A DNA stretch of 64,000 nt from Miscanthus floridulus (lineage: Eukaryota; Streptophyta; Magnoliopsida; Poales; Poaceae), in assembly GCF_019320115.1 (NCBI RefSeq), contig NC_089587.1, positions 82,128,162 to 82,192,161 of the forward strand, in the 5' to 3' direction. Positions 1 through 11,332 of this stretch are shown piece after piece. Made by a program: the position numbers and the translations under genes. Positions within the stretch are counted from its first letter, which is position 1; the number at the start of each line of letters is the position of its first letter. The notes under the pieces are model-generated. The model ran no database searches. It was not told the DNA's origin and saw nothing but the letters and a program-made list of their open reading frames with translations.

Positions 1-3000
1 CGCCACAGAAATAAGCCAAGAAGAACTAGAGATACCGGCTAAGAGACCAAGCATCCTGGCACCACCAAAAGAAGCCAACGTGAAGCAAATCAACCTAGGC
101 ACCGGTGATCACACAAAAACAGCAACCTTCAGTGCCCACCTATCGCCAAAATAGGAACTCACGCTCATCAACTTTCTTTGGGACAACAAGGACATCTTCG
201 CTTGGAAGCCGGCCGACATGCCAGGGGTCCCAAAAGAGTTGGCTGAGCACGGAATTGATATCAATGAAGGCTCCAAGCCTGTGAAGCAATGACTATGACG
301 ATTCTCTCCCAACAAGAAGGCAGCAATTAAAAAGGAAATTGCAAAACTAATGGCAGCTAGATTCATCATGGAAATTCTCCATCCGGATTGGCTAGCAAAT
401 TCAGTTCTAGTACAGAAAAAGAACATGGACGAGTGACGCATATGTGTTGACTACACAGATCTCAACAAACACTGCCCAAAAGATCCATTCGGGCTATCAC
501 GCATTGATCAGATAGTTGATTCAACAGCAGGATCTGCCCTATTATCTTTTCTTGATTGCTATTCTAGGTATCACCAGATCGCATTAAAAGAACAGGACCA
601 AAGCAAGACATCTTTTATCACTCCATTTGGTGCCTACTGCTACAGGACCATGCCATTTGGACTTAAGAATGCTGGAGCCACTTACCAAAGAGCCATCCAA
701 ACATGCCTCGGTGATCAGATCGGCGAAAACATAGAAGCATACGTAGATGATGTGGTTGTAAAAACAAAGAACCCAGATACACTGATTGAAGACTTAAAAC
801 AAACCTTCAAGAATCTGAAGAAGTGGAGGTGGAAATTGAACCCAAACAAGTGTGTATTCGGAGTTCCCTTAGGACAACTACTTGGATTCTTGGTCAGTCA
901 TCGTGGAATCGAAGCAAGTGCCAAGTAAATTCAAGCAATAACGGAGATGGGCCCTCCTTGAAACATCAAAGATGTACAAAAACTAACAGGCTGCATGGCG
1001 GCACTCAACCGTTTCATATCAAGGCTCGGTGAAAAAGGGTTGCCTTTCTTTAAACTACTAAAGAAGATAGACAAGTTCGAGTGGACGGAAGAAGCCAATG
1101 AAGCTTTCAAAAAACTTAAGGCATACCTCACCTCCTCACCAGTCCTCACACCTCCAAAGAAAGATGAAGACATGATGCTATACATTGCAGCAACTACTAC
1201 TATAGTCAGCACGGCAATAGTAGTGGAAAGGGAAGAAGAAGGGCGTGCGTATAAAGTACAATGCCCAGTATACTACATCAGCGAAGTATTGTCAGAATCA
1301 AAAATCCAGTTCCCGCATGTGCAAAAACTACTCTACGCCCTACTAATCACTTCACGCAAGCTTCGTCACTATTTTGAAGGCCACAAGATTACCGTGGTGA
1401 CAGATTTCCTACTAGGAGACATCTTACACAACAAAGACACAATAGGACACATATCCAAGTGGGCGGTTGAACTCGGCGCTCTCAACATCGATTTCACCCC
1501 AAGGAAAGTAATTAATTCCCAAGCCCTTGCTGATTTTGTTGCCGAATGGACAGAAATTCAACAACCCGTATCAAGCGCCATCCTTGATCATTGGAAGATG
1601 TACTTTGATGGATCACTCAAGCTAGGCGGAGCTGGTGCAGGCGTCCTCCTAATTTCTCCAGACGGAAGACAACTAAAGTATGTCCTTCAGATATTATAGC
1701 AAGCCACCAACAATGAAGCAGAATATGAAGCTCTCATACATGGGCTAAGAGTGGCTACTACCCTCGGAATCAAGCGACTACTCATATACAGCGACTCAAC
1801 AGTAGTCATCAACCAAGTCAACAAGATTGGGATTGCACCAAAGAAAACATGGGTGCTTACTGTGCTGAAATCTGAAAACTTGAAAAACACTTCCAAGGAC
1901 TAGAAATTCTACATGTCCTGCGGGATTCCAACATTGCAGCAGATATTCTTGCCAAGCTTGGATCCGACAGGGCAAAGGTCCCACCCGGCGTATTCATAGA
2001 GGAGTTATCAGCTCCTTCTATCAAACAACCCGGTGAGACAACCACAGAACTCACAGCCAAAGGCAACCAGATTCTGGTGATCAACACTTCATGGACACAG
2101 GTTTTTATTGATTACATCAAAGAAAATAAGTTGCCGGTGGAAAAACGGCAAGCCACATAAGTCGTCCATAGAAGCAAGAATTACGTCCTAGTAGGAGACA
2201 AGCTATACAGAAGAGCCACATCATCAGGAGTACTCCTAAAATGCGTCTCATTTGAAGAAGGCAAACAAATCCTAGATGAAATATACTCAGGCTGTTGTGG
2301 AAATCATGCCGCTTCAAGAACACTAGTCGGCAAAGCATTCCGCACTGGTTTCTACTGGCCAACCGCTTTGAAATACGCAGAAGAACTCGTCAGAAGATGC
2401 AAAAGTTGTCAGATGTTCGCAAGACAAGCTCATGTGCCAGCCCACAACCTCATCTGCATTCCACCCGCTTGGACTTTCTCTTGCTGGGGGCTGGATCAAG
2501 TAGGACCTCTCAAGAAAGCAAAGGGCGGTTTCGAGTACATCTTTGTAGCAATCAACAAGTTCACCAAGTGGATCGAATACAAACCACTTGAAAATACAAC
2601 GCAGCCAAAGCGGTCGAGTTCATCCAAGATATTATGCACTGTTTCGGCATGCCCAATCGAATCATCACAGATTTGGGTTCTTCCTTCACAGCTATAGAAT
2701 TCAAAAGTTGGGCACATGATTGTGGCTTCAGTATAGATTATGCATCAGTCGCACATCTAGAAGCCAACGGACAGGTAGAAAGGGCTAATGGACTCATACT
2801 AGCCAGATTAAAACCAAGACTGTATGAAGAACTAGTAGACTATGGGTCAAAATGGATCGAAGAATTACCCAAGGTTGTATGGGGGCTACGGACTCAAATA
2901 AGCAGAGCCACTGGATACTCACCTTTCTTCCTGGTATACGGATCAGAAGCCATACTACCAGCAGACCTGATCTGGATGTCACCAAGGATAGAACAATACA

Positions 3001-3329
3001 ACGAGGGAGAAGTAGAACACACCCAAAGATTAGAACTCGACAGCATAGAAGAAGTCAGAGTAAACGCTACCCTGCAATAAGCGAAATACCTCCAAGGACT
3101 AAGGCGCCACTACAATAAGAATACCTAGTCTCGATCGTTTCAAGTCAGAGACTTAGTACTAAGAAGAATACAAAAAACCGACGGATGCCACAAACTACTT
3201 TGTCCATGGGAAGGTCCTTTTATCGTCACAAAAGTCATCGGACCAGGCACATACAAGCTCATAACTGAAGATGGAAAAGAAGTCAACAATACATGGCACA
3301 TCAGTCAGCTATGAAGATTCTATGCATAA
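1..3329 (+). pseudogene. Gypsy pol polyprotein, degenerate (RT, RNase H, aRNase H, integrase)
   Basis: Reverse transcriptase lies at about 320-950, with the first catalytic Asp in FLDCYSRYHQI and the AYVDD box near 745. The connection and Ty3-type RNase H follow (about 1000-1480). A second, archaeal-like RNase H starts at MYFDGSLKLGGAGAGV (about 1599) and runs to about 1960. Integrase has the GNHAASRTLVGKAF zinc-finger area near 2300, CKSCQMF near 2395, Asp in WGLDQVGP, Asp in IITDLGSSF and Glu in NGQVERANG. The C-terminal part (about 3130-3329) reads SRSFQVRDLVLRRI and ends HISQL-stop-RFY-stop. Reading frame 2 is kept to about 1700, broken only by stops. The aRNase H and integrase are then split over three frames. 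Early stops at 292 and 298 fit CGA to TGA change, and TGA at 435 replaces a conserved Trp, so the gene is inactive. Confidence 0.9.
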
Positions 3330-3490
3330 AAACAACTCAAGGGAAAATATGTATACAAGACACAGGAGATCAACGTTCATGATCAACAAAAATAGCGCTA
3401 TGTATCACTGTAACACATCAATATTCATGATCAATAAAGATGATTATCTCTCGACAAGCATTTGTCTCATGGCCCTCTCCGAGTTGTCTC

Positions 3491-4255
3491 TAAAATGCAA
3501 AATGGTTGAAAATACGCCTGAGCATCCCGGCCGAGAGCAAAATAGCTAAAAAGACGTTTGAGCCCGCCGATGAGGGTAGCTAACAAGCTAACACCCGAAA
3601 TAAAATGCAAAATGGCTGAAAAGACGCCTGAGCATCCCGGCCGAGAGCAAAATAGCTTAAAAGACGCTTGAGCCCGCCGATGAGGGTAGCTAACAAGCTA
3701 ACACCCGAAATAAAATGCAAAATGGCTGAAAAGACGCCTGAGCATCCCGACTGAGAGCAAAATAGCTGAAAAGACGCTTGAGCCCGCCGATGAGGGTAGC
3801 TAGCAAGCTAACACCCGAAATAAAATGCAAAATGGGTGAAAAGACGCCTAAGCATCCCGGTTGAGAGCAAAATAGTTGAAAAGACACTTGAGCCCGCCGA
3901 TGAGGGTAGCTAACAAGCTAACACCCGAAACAAAATGCAAAATGGCTGAAAAGACGCCTGAGCATCCCGGCCGAGAGCAAAATAGCTAAAAAGACGCTTG
4001 AGCCCGCTGATGGGGGTAGCTAACAAGCTAAAACCCAAAATAAAAAGCAAATGGCTAAAAATACGCCTGAGCATCCCGGCCGAGAGCAAAATAGTTGAAA
4101 AGACACTTGAGCCCGCCAATAAGGGTAGCTAACAAGCTAACACCCGAAATAAAATGCAAAATAGCTAAAAATACGCCTAAGCGCTTGAGCCCGCCGATGA
4201 AGATACCTAACAAGCTAGAACCCAAAATAAAAGCAAAACGACTAAAACTAAGCCT
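3491..4255 (+). repeat. 110-bp tandem array in the 3' region of the Gypsy element
   Basis: Units start at TAAAATGCAA at 3491, 3601, 3711, 3821 and 3931 with an exact 110-bp period. Two or three more diverged, partly deleted units follow to about 4255. Each unit carries GAGCATCCCGGCCGAGAGCA and AGCCCGCCGATGAGGGTAGC. It begins about 160 bp after the pol stop. Variable tandem arrays between pol and the 3' LTR are known in Tat-lineage elements and can seed satellite DNA. The short minus-strand ORFs here (3690-4285) are only repeat read-through. Confidence 0.93.
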
Positions 4256-4356
4256 GGGCATAGACCAGAGTAATTTCAAAAGCAAGACCCTCTAGCTACT
4301 TGTACCAAATAGCAATAGGCTCGGTGGCTACACTGGAGATACCTAAGAATGCAAAC

Positions 4357-4560
4357 GAGTTGTTTACACGGCACAAAAGAAAGCCAAACAAGCACTCGAC
4401 GGATCAAGAAAGGTCGTCAACACAAAGATCTACATATAACGAGTTGTTTACAGGGCACAAGAGAAGGCCAGACAAGCACTCAACAGATCAAGAAAGGTCA
4501 TCAACACAAAGATCTACATATAATGAGTTGTTTACAGGGCAGAAAAGTACTCGACAAATC
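4357..4560 (+). repeat. 84-bp tandem repeat, about 2.4 copies
   Basis: GAGTTGTTTACA occurs at 4357, 4441 and 4525 (84-bp spacing), followed in the first two units by AAGATCTACATATAA. A CCAAATAGCAATAGGCTCGG segment just before it (about 4304) matches phrases near 9408 and 9632, linking this array to the repeated 3' region of the same element. Confidence 0.85.
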
Positions 4561-4672
4561 ATCCGAGGAATAGGCAGCGCATTCAGGCAAAGAAGACATC
4601 AACAAAAAAGACCTTCATTCAAAAAAGAAGTATAATGTCATATTACAAGGCAGGGCATAGAAGTCAAATACA

Positions 4673-7600
4673 TCAAGCCTCATCATCAGGAGAAGGGAGA
4701 ACAATATTAAGATTATCTACTATCCTACTAGCTAAGTCTTCAACTTCAGGCTCCATCCTCTCAACAACATTAATATATTCTTGACTATCAGCTTCCTCTG
4801 CTATCTTGGACAAAGGAGCCGCTAGAGAAAGAACCTAGACCTAGGCCAGAACATTCTTAGTACACAGTTGAGTGCACCTCTTCACAAACTCTTGGAAACG
4901 AGTCAGAATTTGAGGAATCAACTGAGCCCAAGATTGCCCGTATTCGCTGGAGTTTGAAGAACGTCGGCTACTGAACGAAAGGATTTCCACAAAGCCTTCC
5001 AGTTTTTAGTAGCCGTCGCCAACTTGCTAGACAAGTCTTCAATAGTTTTTTGAGCCTGCATAAGATCTCTATTAGCTCCAAGCCTAATCAACTTAGCAAG
5101 TGCGAGTTCCTCTTCAGCATGAGTAATTACCTCCTCGGCTTTGTTATGACTTGTACGAACAAGAGTCTTCATTTCTTCAATGCCCTCCGAGAGCTTCTGC
5201 TTTTCTACCCAGAGAGCTAGATGAAACAACAGACAACAAGTCAGTAGAAAGGAAAGTTTGAATATAGAAAGAAATAAAAAGAACCTTCAATACCGTTGCA
5301 CTCCTTCTTCACGGCCTCCAAGTTCTTCATGGCCTCCGAGTTCCTTTGAGCCTCCTGAAGAGCGACATCCCTTTGCTTCTTGATTTCAATAGCCCGGGCA
5401 TGAAGAGATTTTTCTTCATCCTGATGCGTTTGACGCTCGGCCTCCATCTTGGCCTGGAGGAGATCAAGATTAGCTTTCAGGGCGCTTACTTCTGAAGACA
5501 ACCTTTTCTCGTTTTCAGATGAGAAAAAGAAGCTGGTATGATCATGAGAGAAGGACTGAGCAAAAAGACACAAAGAAAAACAAAGAATAAGGACCAAAGA
5601 AAAGTGAACATCCAAAGAAGGAACGATGAAAAAGCTTACCTAGAGCTTTTCTCCAAAAGAAGTCGCAAGGGACGACAAGTTTCCCCAGGCAGCAGTTAAT
5701 TCCGATAGCCGATGAGTGGCATCGAACTGCTGCACCACATCATTGGCAAAAGGCAGACCACCGAAGGCAAGAGAAGGAGAAGGAGAGGCTAGCCGAGGTG
5801 AAGAAGGAACGACCAGAGCAACCTCTCGGAAGCCAAGGCCAATCCCTCAGAAGGACCCAACACAATGGCCATGATCACCTCCGGGGCGGTCAAGTCTACA
5901 GCGGCACCGTCACCAGAAAGCTTTGTAGCCCCCACAGTCTCTTCACCAATAGTATGCTGCAAGTCTTGAGGCTTAGTACTTGGTGGCACAACTAAGGGCT
6001 GAGAAGAAGTCGACGAAGAAACAAGAGAAGACGAAGGACTGGAAATTGATAAAAGAAATCGCTGATGAGAACCAAAGAAAAGGAGAACAGAAGCAAAAAG
6101 ACGAAGCCAGAATCTACTCACCTAGCCACCTTCTTCTTCACAAAACCAAAAGAAGACCTCGTAGGGGGACCATGGCGGCAAAAAACATCCCCGCCGCTTA
6201 GCGACAGGAGCGGTATAGCCGATACTGGAGCCCCGGAAGAAGCCGGGGCTACAGCCGTTGAAGAGCTCGGCACCAGAGCTGCAGAAGAACTCAGTACCAA
6301 AGCTACCAAAGAACTCAACATCGGAGCTTCAGAAGAAGCTGGCGTAGGAGCCTCAGAAGAACCCATACTCGACGTTTGGTTACTTCAAAAAGATCAAGAC
6401 TGAAAGTTAAGACAAAGAGGACAAATTCAATGGAAGGGGAATATGAAAACAACTCACTGCCGCATGATAAGGGGTACTTCATCATCCTCTTCCCCCTCGG
6501 TCTCAACCAAGGCCACCAGGGCACCCGCTAAAAAAAGAATAAAAGTACTCGGTTCAAGATAAAAACAAGAAAACAAAGGGACAGAGAGTATAAAATATGC
6601 TCACCTAAGAGCATGCTAGCAACAACTGGAGTACCTAGAGGAGTACTTGGCTTGCGAGACTTCTTGTAAGCAGGCAGGCCAGACGAAGACCCATCCTTTC
6701 ACCCCCTCTTCGAGACACTATGAGGACCATGGGGGACTAGACAAGGAACATATTCTTCATATACATCAACAAATCTAGAAGAAACTCTAGGAAACGCTGT
6801 GGAGATTGGGGACTTACTAGCTGCGGAGGCTCTAGCAAGTCTCTCCCCAGTGTTCGCCATGGTAGGGAGGACATCAAGAGGGATTGGGTCAACAAAGTTG
6901 CGTCCAAATTCCTACAAAAAAGAATAAAACAACAAGACAAGGAAAAGTTAAACAAAAAAGGATACAACAAGAATACATAAAGTACTTGAACGAAGAAAAA
7001 ACAACTTATAGCTGGAGGCGGGTTGTTGGCAGAGAACTCAGAGACAGTAAGCAGGACAACGCTTGCTCCTTCCAGCATCTTCTAGAGATGCTCGAGTACC
7101 TCCTCATCGGTCAGCTCAAGAGCTAGGACCATGCGTGAAGGATCCTCGGCCCTAGAGTACTTGAAGCCAAGGTGCTCTCGCTCCTTCAAAGGCTGAACTC
7201 AGCGACGAAGAAAACTCGAGACAATGCCAAAACCAGTTAAACCCTATTGTTTTAGCATACTAATCCTATCAAGGAATGGCTAGATTGCCTAAACCTCAGC
7301 AGACGACACAGGGTTCTTATCCCATCGATCATTAACCATGGGACCAGATCTAGAGTGGACAGCAAGAGAAGGGATCAGATTGGTGGCATAAAACTAGTCG
7401 GCACGCCAATCCCTTACAGAATCAACTAGGTCATAGTCAAAGAACTTGCTCTTAAGACCCTAGCGAAATTGAATCCCACAACCACCAAGAACACTGGTGT
7501 CTTCACGGTGGGGTTGGGATTTCAGGAGAAAAAAGTAACGAAACAGAGAAAGAGAAGGGGGAATTCCAAGGAAAGCTTCACAAAGATGAACGAAGACAGC

Positions 7601-7969
7601 AAGGTGAAGGACTGCATTTAGAGCAAGATGATTCAGGCAAATCCCAAAATAGCTGAGAAATTGATGAAGAAAGGTAGAGGCAGGAAGGCAAAGGCCAGTA
7701 CGAATGAAAGAGACAAAAAGAACGATCTCACCAGGACCTAGAGCAGGGACCCAATGCTCGCCTGGAACTCTCCATTCAGCAAAGGCCTTGTTCTAGATCA
7801 AGCAGTCACTGACGAGCTCATGGAGCTACTCTTTGGGTGTTGTCGGAGCCGGCCAAGACTTCTAGGCGGCTCTCATGGCCACAAACTCCTGATTCTCAAT
7901 CACGGAGAGTGATGACTCCTCGTCCATGAAGGAAGACTAAGCCTTGCTTACGGTTTTCTTCTTACCCAT
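4673..7969 (-). pseudogene. Antisense gene of the Gypsy element: Transposase_28-like plus coiled coil, decayed
   Basis: Read on the minus strand from ATG at 7969. The first exon (to about 7010) resembles the plant 'putative gypsy type transposon' domain (PF04195): AFAEWRVPGEHWVP, EIVLFVSFIRTGLCLPAS, HLAVFVHLCEAFLGIPPS. Later exons, separated by AT-rich introns ending in TTTTTTGTAG-like acceptors, encode EFGRNFVDPIPLDVLPTM (about 6910), a Ser/Ala-rich linker (6118-6390), GLPFANDVVQQFDATHRLSE (about 5760) and coiled coils at 5290-5510 and 4918-5225. The frame ends at TGA 4675-4673. At least six in-frame TAG or TAA stops interrupt exon 1 while the frame itself is unbroken. Tat elements such as Grande carry such antisense genes, whose role is unknown. 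No protein can be made from this copy. Confidence 0.8.
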
Positions 7970-8116
7970 GTACTAACAGAGGCAAAAAAGAAACTAGGGG
8001 AAGAGAAAACTTAGACAGCGGCGCTAAAGACGGCGGTGGCAATGGCGACGGTGGATAACTAAGAGCTAGGGTTTGAAGGCAAGAGAAGGGTAGTAAAGAA
8101 AAAGAAGATGAAGGGT

Positions 8117-8126
8117 CTTTAAATAG
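8117..8126 (-). promoter_or_regulatory. Candidate TATA box for the antisense gene
   Basis: The minus strand reads CTATTTAAAG about 150 bp upstream of the antisense ATG (7969), with a GCC-rich leader between. Spacing and sequence suit a plant core promoter. This is inferred only from position. Confidence 0.45.
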
Positions 8127-8129
8127 ATT

Positions 8130-9830
8130 TTACAGCATTAAAAACGGCCCACCAGGCCCATTAAAGCACCGTGTGAGAACGCAATGGTCCATTTACTGAC
8201 ACAGCTAAAATGATGGAGGGCACAAATCCACACAACGGTATAATTCAACGAGCAGATTTCAGACTTATCCATCCAGCACTACTGCAGAGTTATCAGACAA
8301 CTGCAAGAACAACCCGTCAACCAATAAGAAAAGAAGGGCAACTTCACAAGGAATATAAGAACTCGGTTCTTACGAAAAGAACTCGGGAATATCATGAACA
8401 ACCGGAACTATAGCATAAAAATAAATGACAACTCAGAAGACAAGATTCTTTCCATTACAAGCAACTTCAAAAATAGAAGATTACAAATCTTACAAGACCC
8501 AACATACTCGGTACCACAAAAAGCAAAGTAGCAAAGAAGAACACGGACGCGGCTAGGCTCTAGAACGACTACGTGTCCCAAATTGCTACTCGGAAGGACA
8601 AACTGCCATCGGCTACACTGTTTTCTTCAAAGGATGGATATAGTGCATCCAAGGCGGAAATCAGCAGCACTGCAGGACAACATGGAGCAGAGAAGGCCGA
8701 CAGGCATCTGTCTACCCAAGATTGATGTGATGCTGGATATGGTGTTGATCTGCACCGGACAGTCTCAAGACAGGCGATGAGGATCAACCCAGAACTACCA
8801 GATGAAGGAACAAAGTCCACATCACAAGACTTTCTCCAACTACCGCCACGTACAACCTGGTACAATGCTGTCGCGGGATTAGCCTACCTCTAATCCCTAT
8901 CACAAGACTTCCTCCAGCTATGACAAGACACACAAGAACTACGAAACACGCCCAGGGGCTACTCTACTTCACAAACTAACATGTTAATGATCACAAAGGT
9001 TTCAATAGAATGTTCAATGGATGAAAGCAAGCACTCCGGGAGGGTATTTAGAGATCAAAGGAGCGGTGCACATGGACTAGAAGTACCAACAAAATAAGTC
9101 TAACAAAGGACACAGTGAAAAGACAGGACTCAATAATGGAAGACTCAGGCGAGAGGGAACAGTACTCGAAGACGGGCATATTCGGAAGAATATACCGACA
9201 CAGTACAACCCATGAACAAAAGGCATTCACACTCAACCACCACCATACAACTACATCTGACAATAGCAGACTACTAGAGAATATGTCAAAACCCTGCTTC
9301 CGAGTTCTTCCTGAACAAAACAACCCGGATATATGCTCGGGGGCTGCAAAAGGAGAGGTATACAGTTCTATTAAACAACTCAGATTCAAGACCGTCCAAC
9401 TTTTTGTTCCAAATAGTAAGAGGCTCGGGGGCTACACTTAGTGAGTGTACTTTTTTCTCCAAAAAGCGCACATCACTCAGAATGCTTCTTCATGACAGAT
9501 GGCTTTAGGGCCACAAGATAAAAATAACCCGAACACAGCTAAATCAGAGCCCTTTTTTCAACAAAGAAGTCGGGGAGCCTTTCGACGAAGAATCAGGAAG
9601 GTTACAAGAAAAGACCCACAAGCTCTTTGTGCCAAACAGCAAGAGGCTCGGGGGCTACATCCATATGGGAGTACTTTTTTCTTCAAAAAGGTACACACCA
9701 GGCAAAGATCTCACGAAGCGCTACACGGTTTCAATCAAGAAAGCACTCAGACGACGCTTGTTCCTGCTCAACAGGACTTGAAGGAACAAGACGAGGCTTC
9801 CAGAACTCAACCATGAAGTGCTCGGGGGCT
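8130..9830 (+). other. Long non-coding 3' region of the Gypsy element with repeated PPT-like motifs
   Basis: No gene is visible. CTCGGGGGCT occurs at 9336, 9424 and 9647 as well as at the true polypurine tract (9821-9830), and a variant CTCGGTGGCT lies near 4320. Around 9408 and 9632 the motif is embedded in a longer repeat (CCAAATAGTAAGAGGCTCGG type) followed about 25 bp later by a T-rich GTACTTTTTTCT stretch. These look like diverged repeats of the end of the internal region. Short ORFs here lack recognisable content. Confidence 0.7.
9816..9830 (+). other. Polypurine tract of the Gypsy element
   Basis: AAGTGCTCGGGGGCT directly abuts the TG that opens the 3' LTR at 9831. That is the position needed to prime plus-strand DNA synthesis. 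Confidence 0.75.
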
Positions 9831-10236
9831 TGTCAGTGCGGGACCCATGGGACACCCCGCAAGGAAGGGAGAAGACCTAGTCTAATTAGGATCCTTCCCC
9901 TATAATCTTAGTAGCAATGTTACTCCATAATCCTACTAGGAATCCTCATTGTAAATCGACTAGAACTCTGACCTCCTGACTATATAAAGGAGGGCAGGGC
10001 TCCTTAGATCAGGAGTTCAAGAGAACAATTGTACACAACACAACGCTTCATAATCAATCCAACGCAAAAGCTAACACCAACTAGACGTAGGGCTATTACA
10101 CGATCTACGATCGAGGGCCTGAACCAGGATAAATCGACTGTCTCTAGCGTTAACCATCGAGTTCTGCATATGCTGAAACCCGAACATACTGCCCCGGGTA
10201 CCCCCGTGGCAGGCTATCGGTGGTCAAACATCGACA
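9831..10236 (+). mobile_element. 3' LTR of the Gypsy element (406 bp)
   Basis: It begins TGTCAGTGCGGGACCC and ends CATCGACA, giving a TGTC...GACA inverted terminal pair. TATATAAA at 9981-9988 is the likely promoter TATA box, with transcription expected roughly 30 bp downstream, near the AGGAGTTCAAGAGAACAATT stretch. The left LTR is outside the window, so age cannot be estimated. Confidence 0.88.
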
Positions 10237-10775
10237 GCATCCCCTTACACAAGCTTGTAATTACTTTCATATACATTATGCTTGTGTAGTTGCTCTTGTA
10301 ATTAGTTAGCTTATGTAGCTCACTAGTTACCTTCTAGCCTGTGTAGCATAGAAGTAGCTCCCTTATGTGACTAATTCGGTTTGAGTAACCTTGTTAGTCA
10401 CATTGCTTAGTTTGTATAGCTAAGTATTTGCACTCTCTAATTTGGCATTGGTTGTCTTGTTATTGAGCATTGGTAGTGAGCTTAGGAGCTTTGTGCTTTT
10501 GCTTACTAGAATTATGTAGGAGCTCCCTAGTGTGCAAAGTACTAGTGGCATAGGTTTATGTGTCCTTGCTTCTAAAACTGATCAGGAGAGCTCTAGCTAG
10601 TCCAGAACCTGAGTTGCTTAATTAGGATCTTTGCAAGGTGCTAGAGAACATAGATAGAGGGGTGTAGTCTTGGCTAGACCGATAGTTTTAAATTCCGCAT
10701 TTATTTCAGTTAGCCGATACGATTAAATTTAGAAAGGACTATTCACCCTCTCTAGTCTGCCATCTTGACCCTACA
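10237..10775 (+). mobile_element. 3' part of a Copia-type LTR interrupted by the Gypsy element
   Basis: AT-rich sequence rich in CTTGTGTAG/TAGTTAGCTT words ends in TTCACCCTCTCTAGTCTGCC and CCTACA at 10775. That pyrimidine-rich ending with a CA terminus is typical of grass Copia LTRs. The rest of the LTR should lie left of the Gypsy element, beyond the window. Confidence 0.6.
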
Positions 10776-10890
10776 GACAGGGACCCACACCTGTCCTTTC
10801 CGTGCGTTAGCGCTTGAGAGCGCATGCAGCCACTCGCCTGGGAGGCTGGGACGCATGCGTCGTGTGGGGCCCGTGCATGTGCGGTTTGAC

Positions 10891-10965
10891 TAGAGAGAGA
10901 ATGACCAGCGGTGACCAGAGAGAGAATGACCAGCGGTGACCAAAGAGAGAATGACCAGCCCTATG
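10891..10965 (+). repeat. 25-bp minisatellite, three copies
   Basis: ATGACCAGC recurs at 10901, 10926 and 10951, each preceded by an AGAGAGAGA-type stretch, giving a 25-bp period. It lies in an unclassified repeat between the Copia LTR end and the solo LTR. Confidence 0.85.
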
Positions 10966-11044
10966 AGTTTGTGAGGAGAGCACGGGCCTGCATCTGTATG
11001 CGCCATTTGTTGCTCCCATGACGGGTGACCGTGCACATCGAGCT

Positions 11045-11332
11045 CCGCACCAGCGTATGCATTTCAGGTGTATGTTTCATATGTTTCATCTGGATGGTGC
11101 ATATGTTGCAATGGCTATACACGTATGTTGCAAATGTGTTTTCCAAATGTTTCAAGTGTTTCATCTTTACGTTGCATGTTTTCATCTAGATGTTGCATAT
11201 GTTGTAGTGGCTATACACATATGTTGCAAGTGTATGTTTCAAATGTTTCACCTGTTTCAGACGTATGCTACAAGTGTTTTATTTGGATGTTGCATATGTT
11301 ACAGTGGTTATAGACATATGTTGCAAACTATG
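11045..11332 (+). repeat. ~97-bp tandem repeat split by the solo LTR
   Basis: TGCATATGTTGCAATGGCTA-type units start at about 11098, 11193 and 11291. The next unit resumes after the solo LTR at 15638 (CTATGTTTCAATTG...ATATGTTGCATC). Repeated TGTTTCA and TGTTGCA words give a Cys/His-rich ORF that I do not take as a gene. The parent element is not identified. Confidence 0.75.

Larger units (their letters stand above)
1..10236 (+). mobile_element. Ty3/Gypsy LTR retrotransposon, Tat lineage, 5' part outside window
   Basis: Pol (1-3329) is followed by a very long 3' region: a 110-bp tandem array, an 84-bp array, an antisense gene (4673-7969), repeated polypurine-like motifs and a 3' LTR (9831-10236). 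A second RNase H after the usual one, and a long 3' region with tandem repeats and an antisense ORF, are hallmarks of the Tat lineage (Grande and RIRE2 types). The 5' LTR, primer site and gag lie before position 1. Many stops and several frameshifts make it non-autonomous. It is inserted in a Copia-type LTR, whose 3' portion continues at 10237. The 5-bp target duplication would be GCATC (10237-10241), but the left copy is off-window. Confidence 0.88.

Noticed and set aside
3491..4255. CRISPR-like regular array
   Set aside because: The whole 110-bp unit is repeated, with no unique spacers, in a plant retrotransposon.
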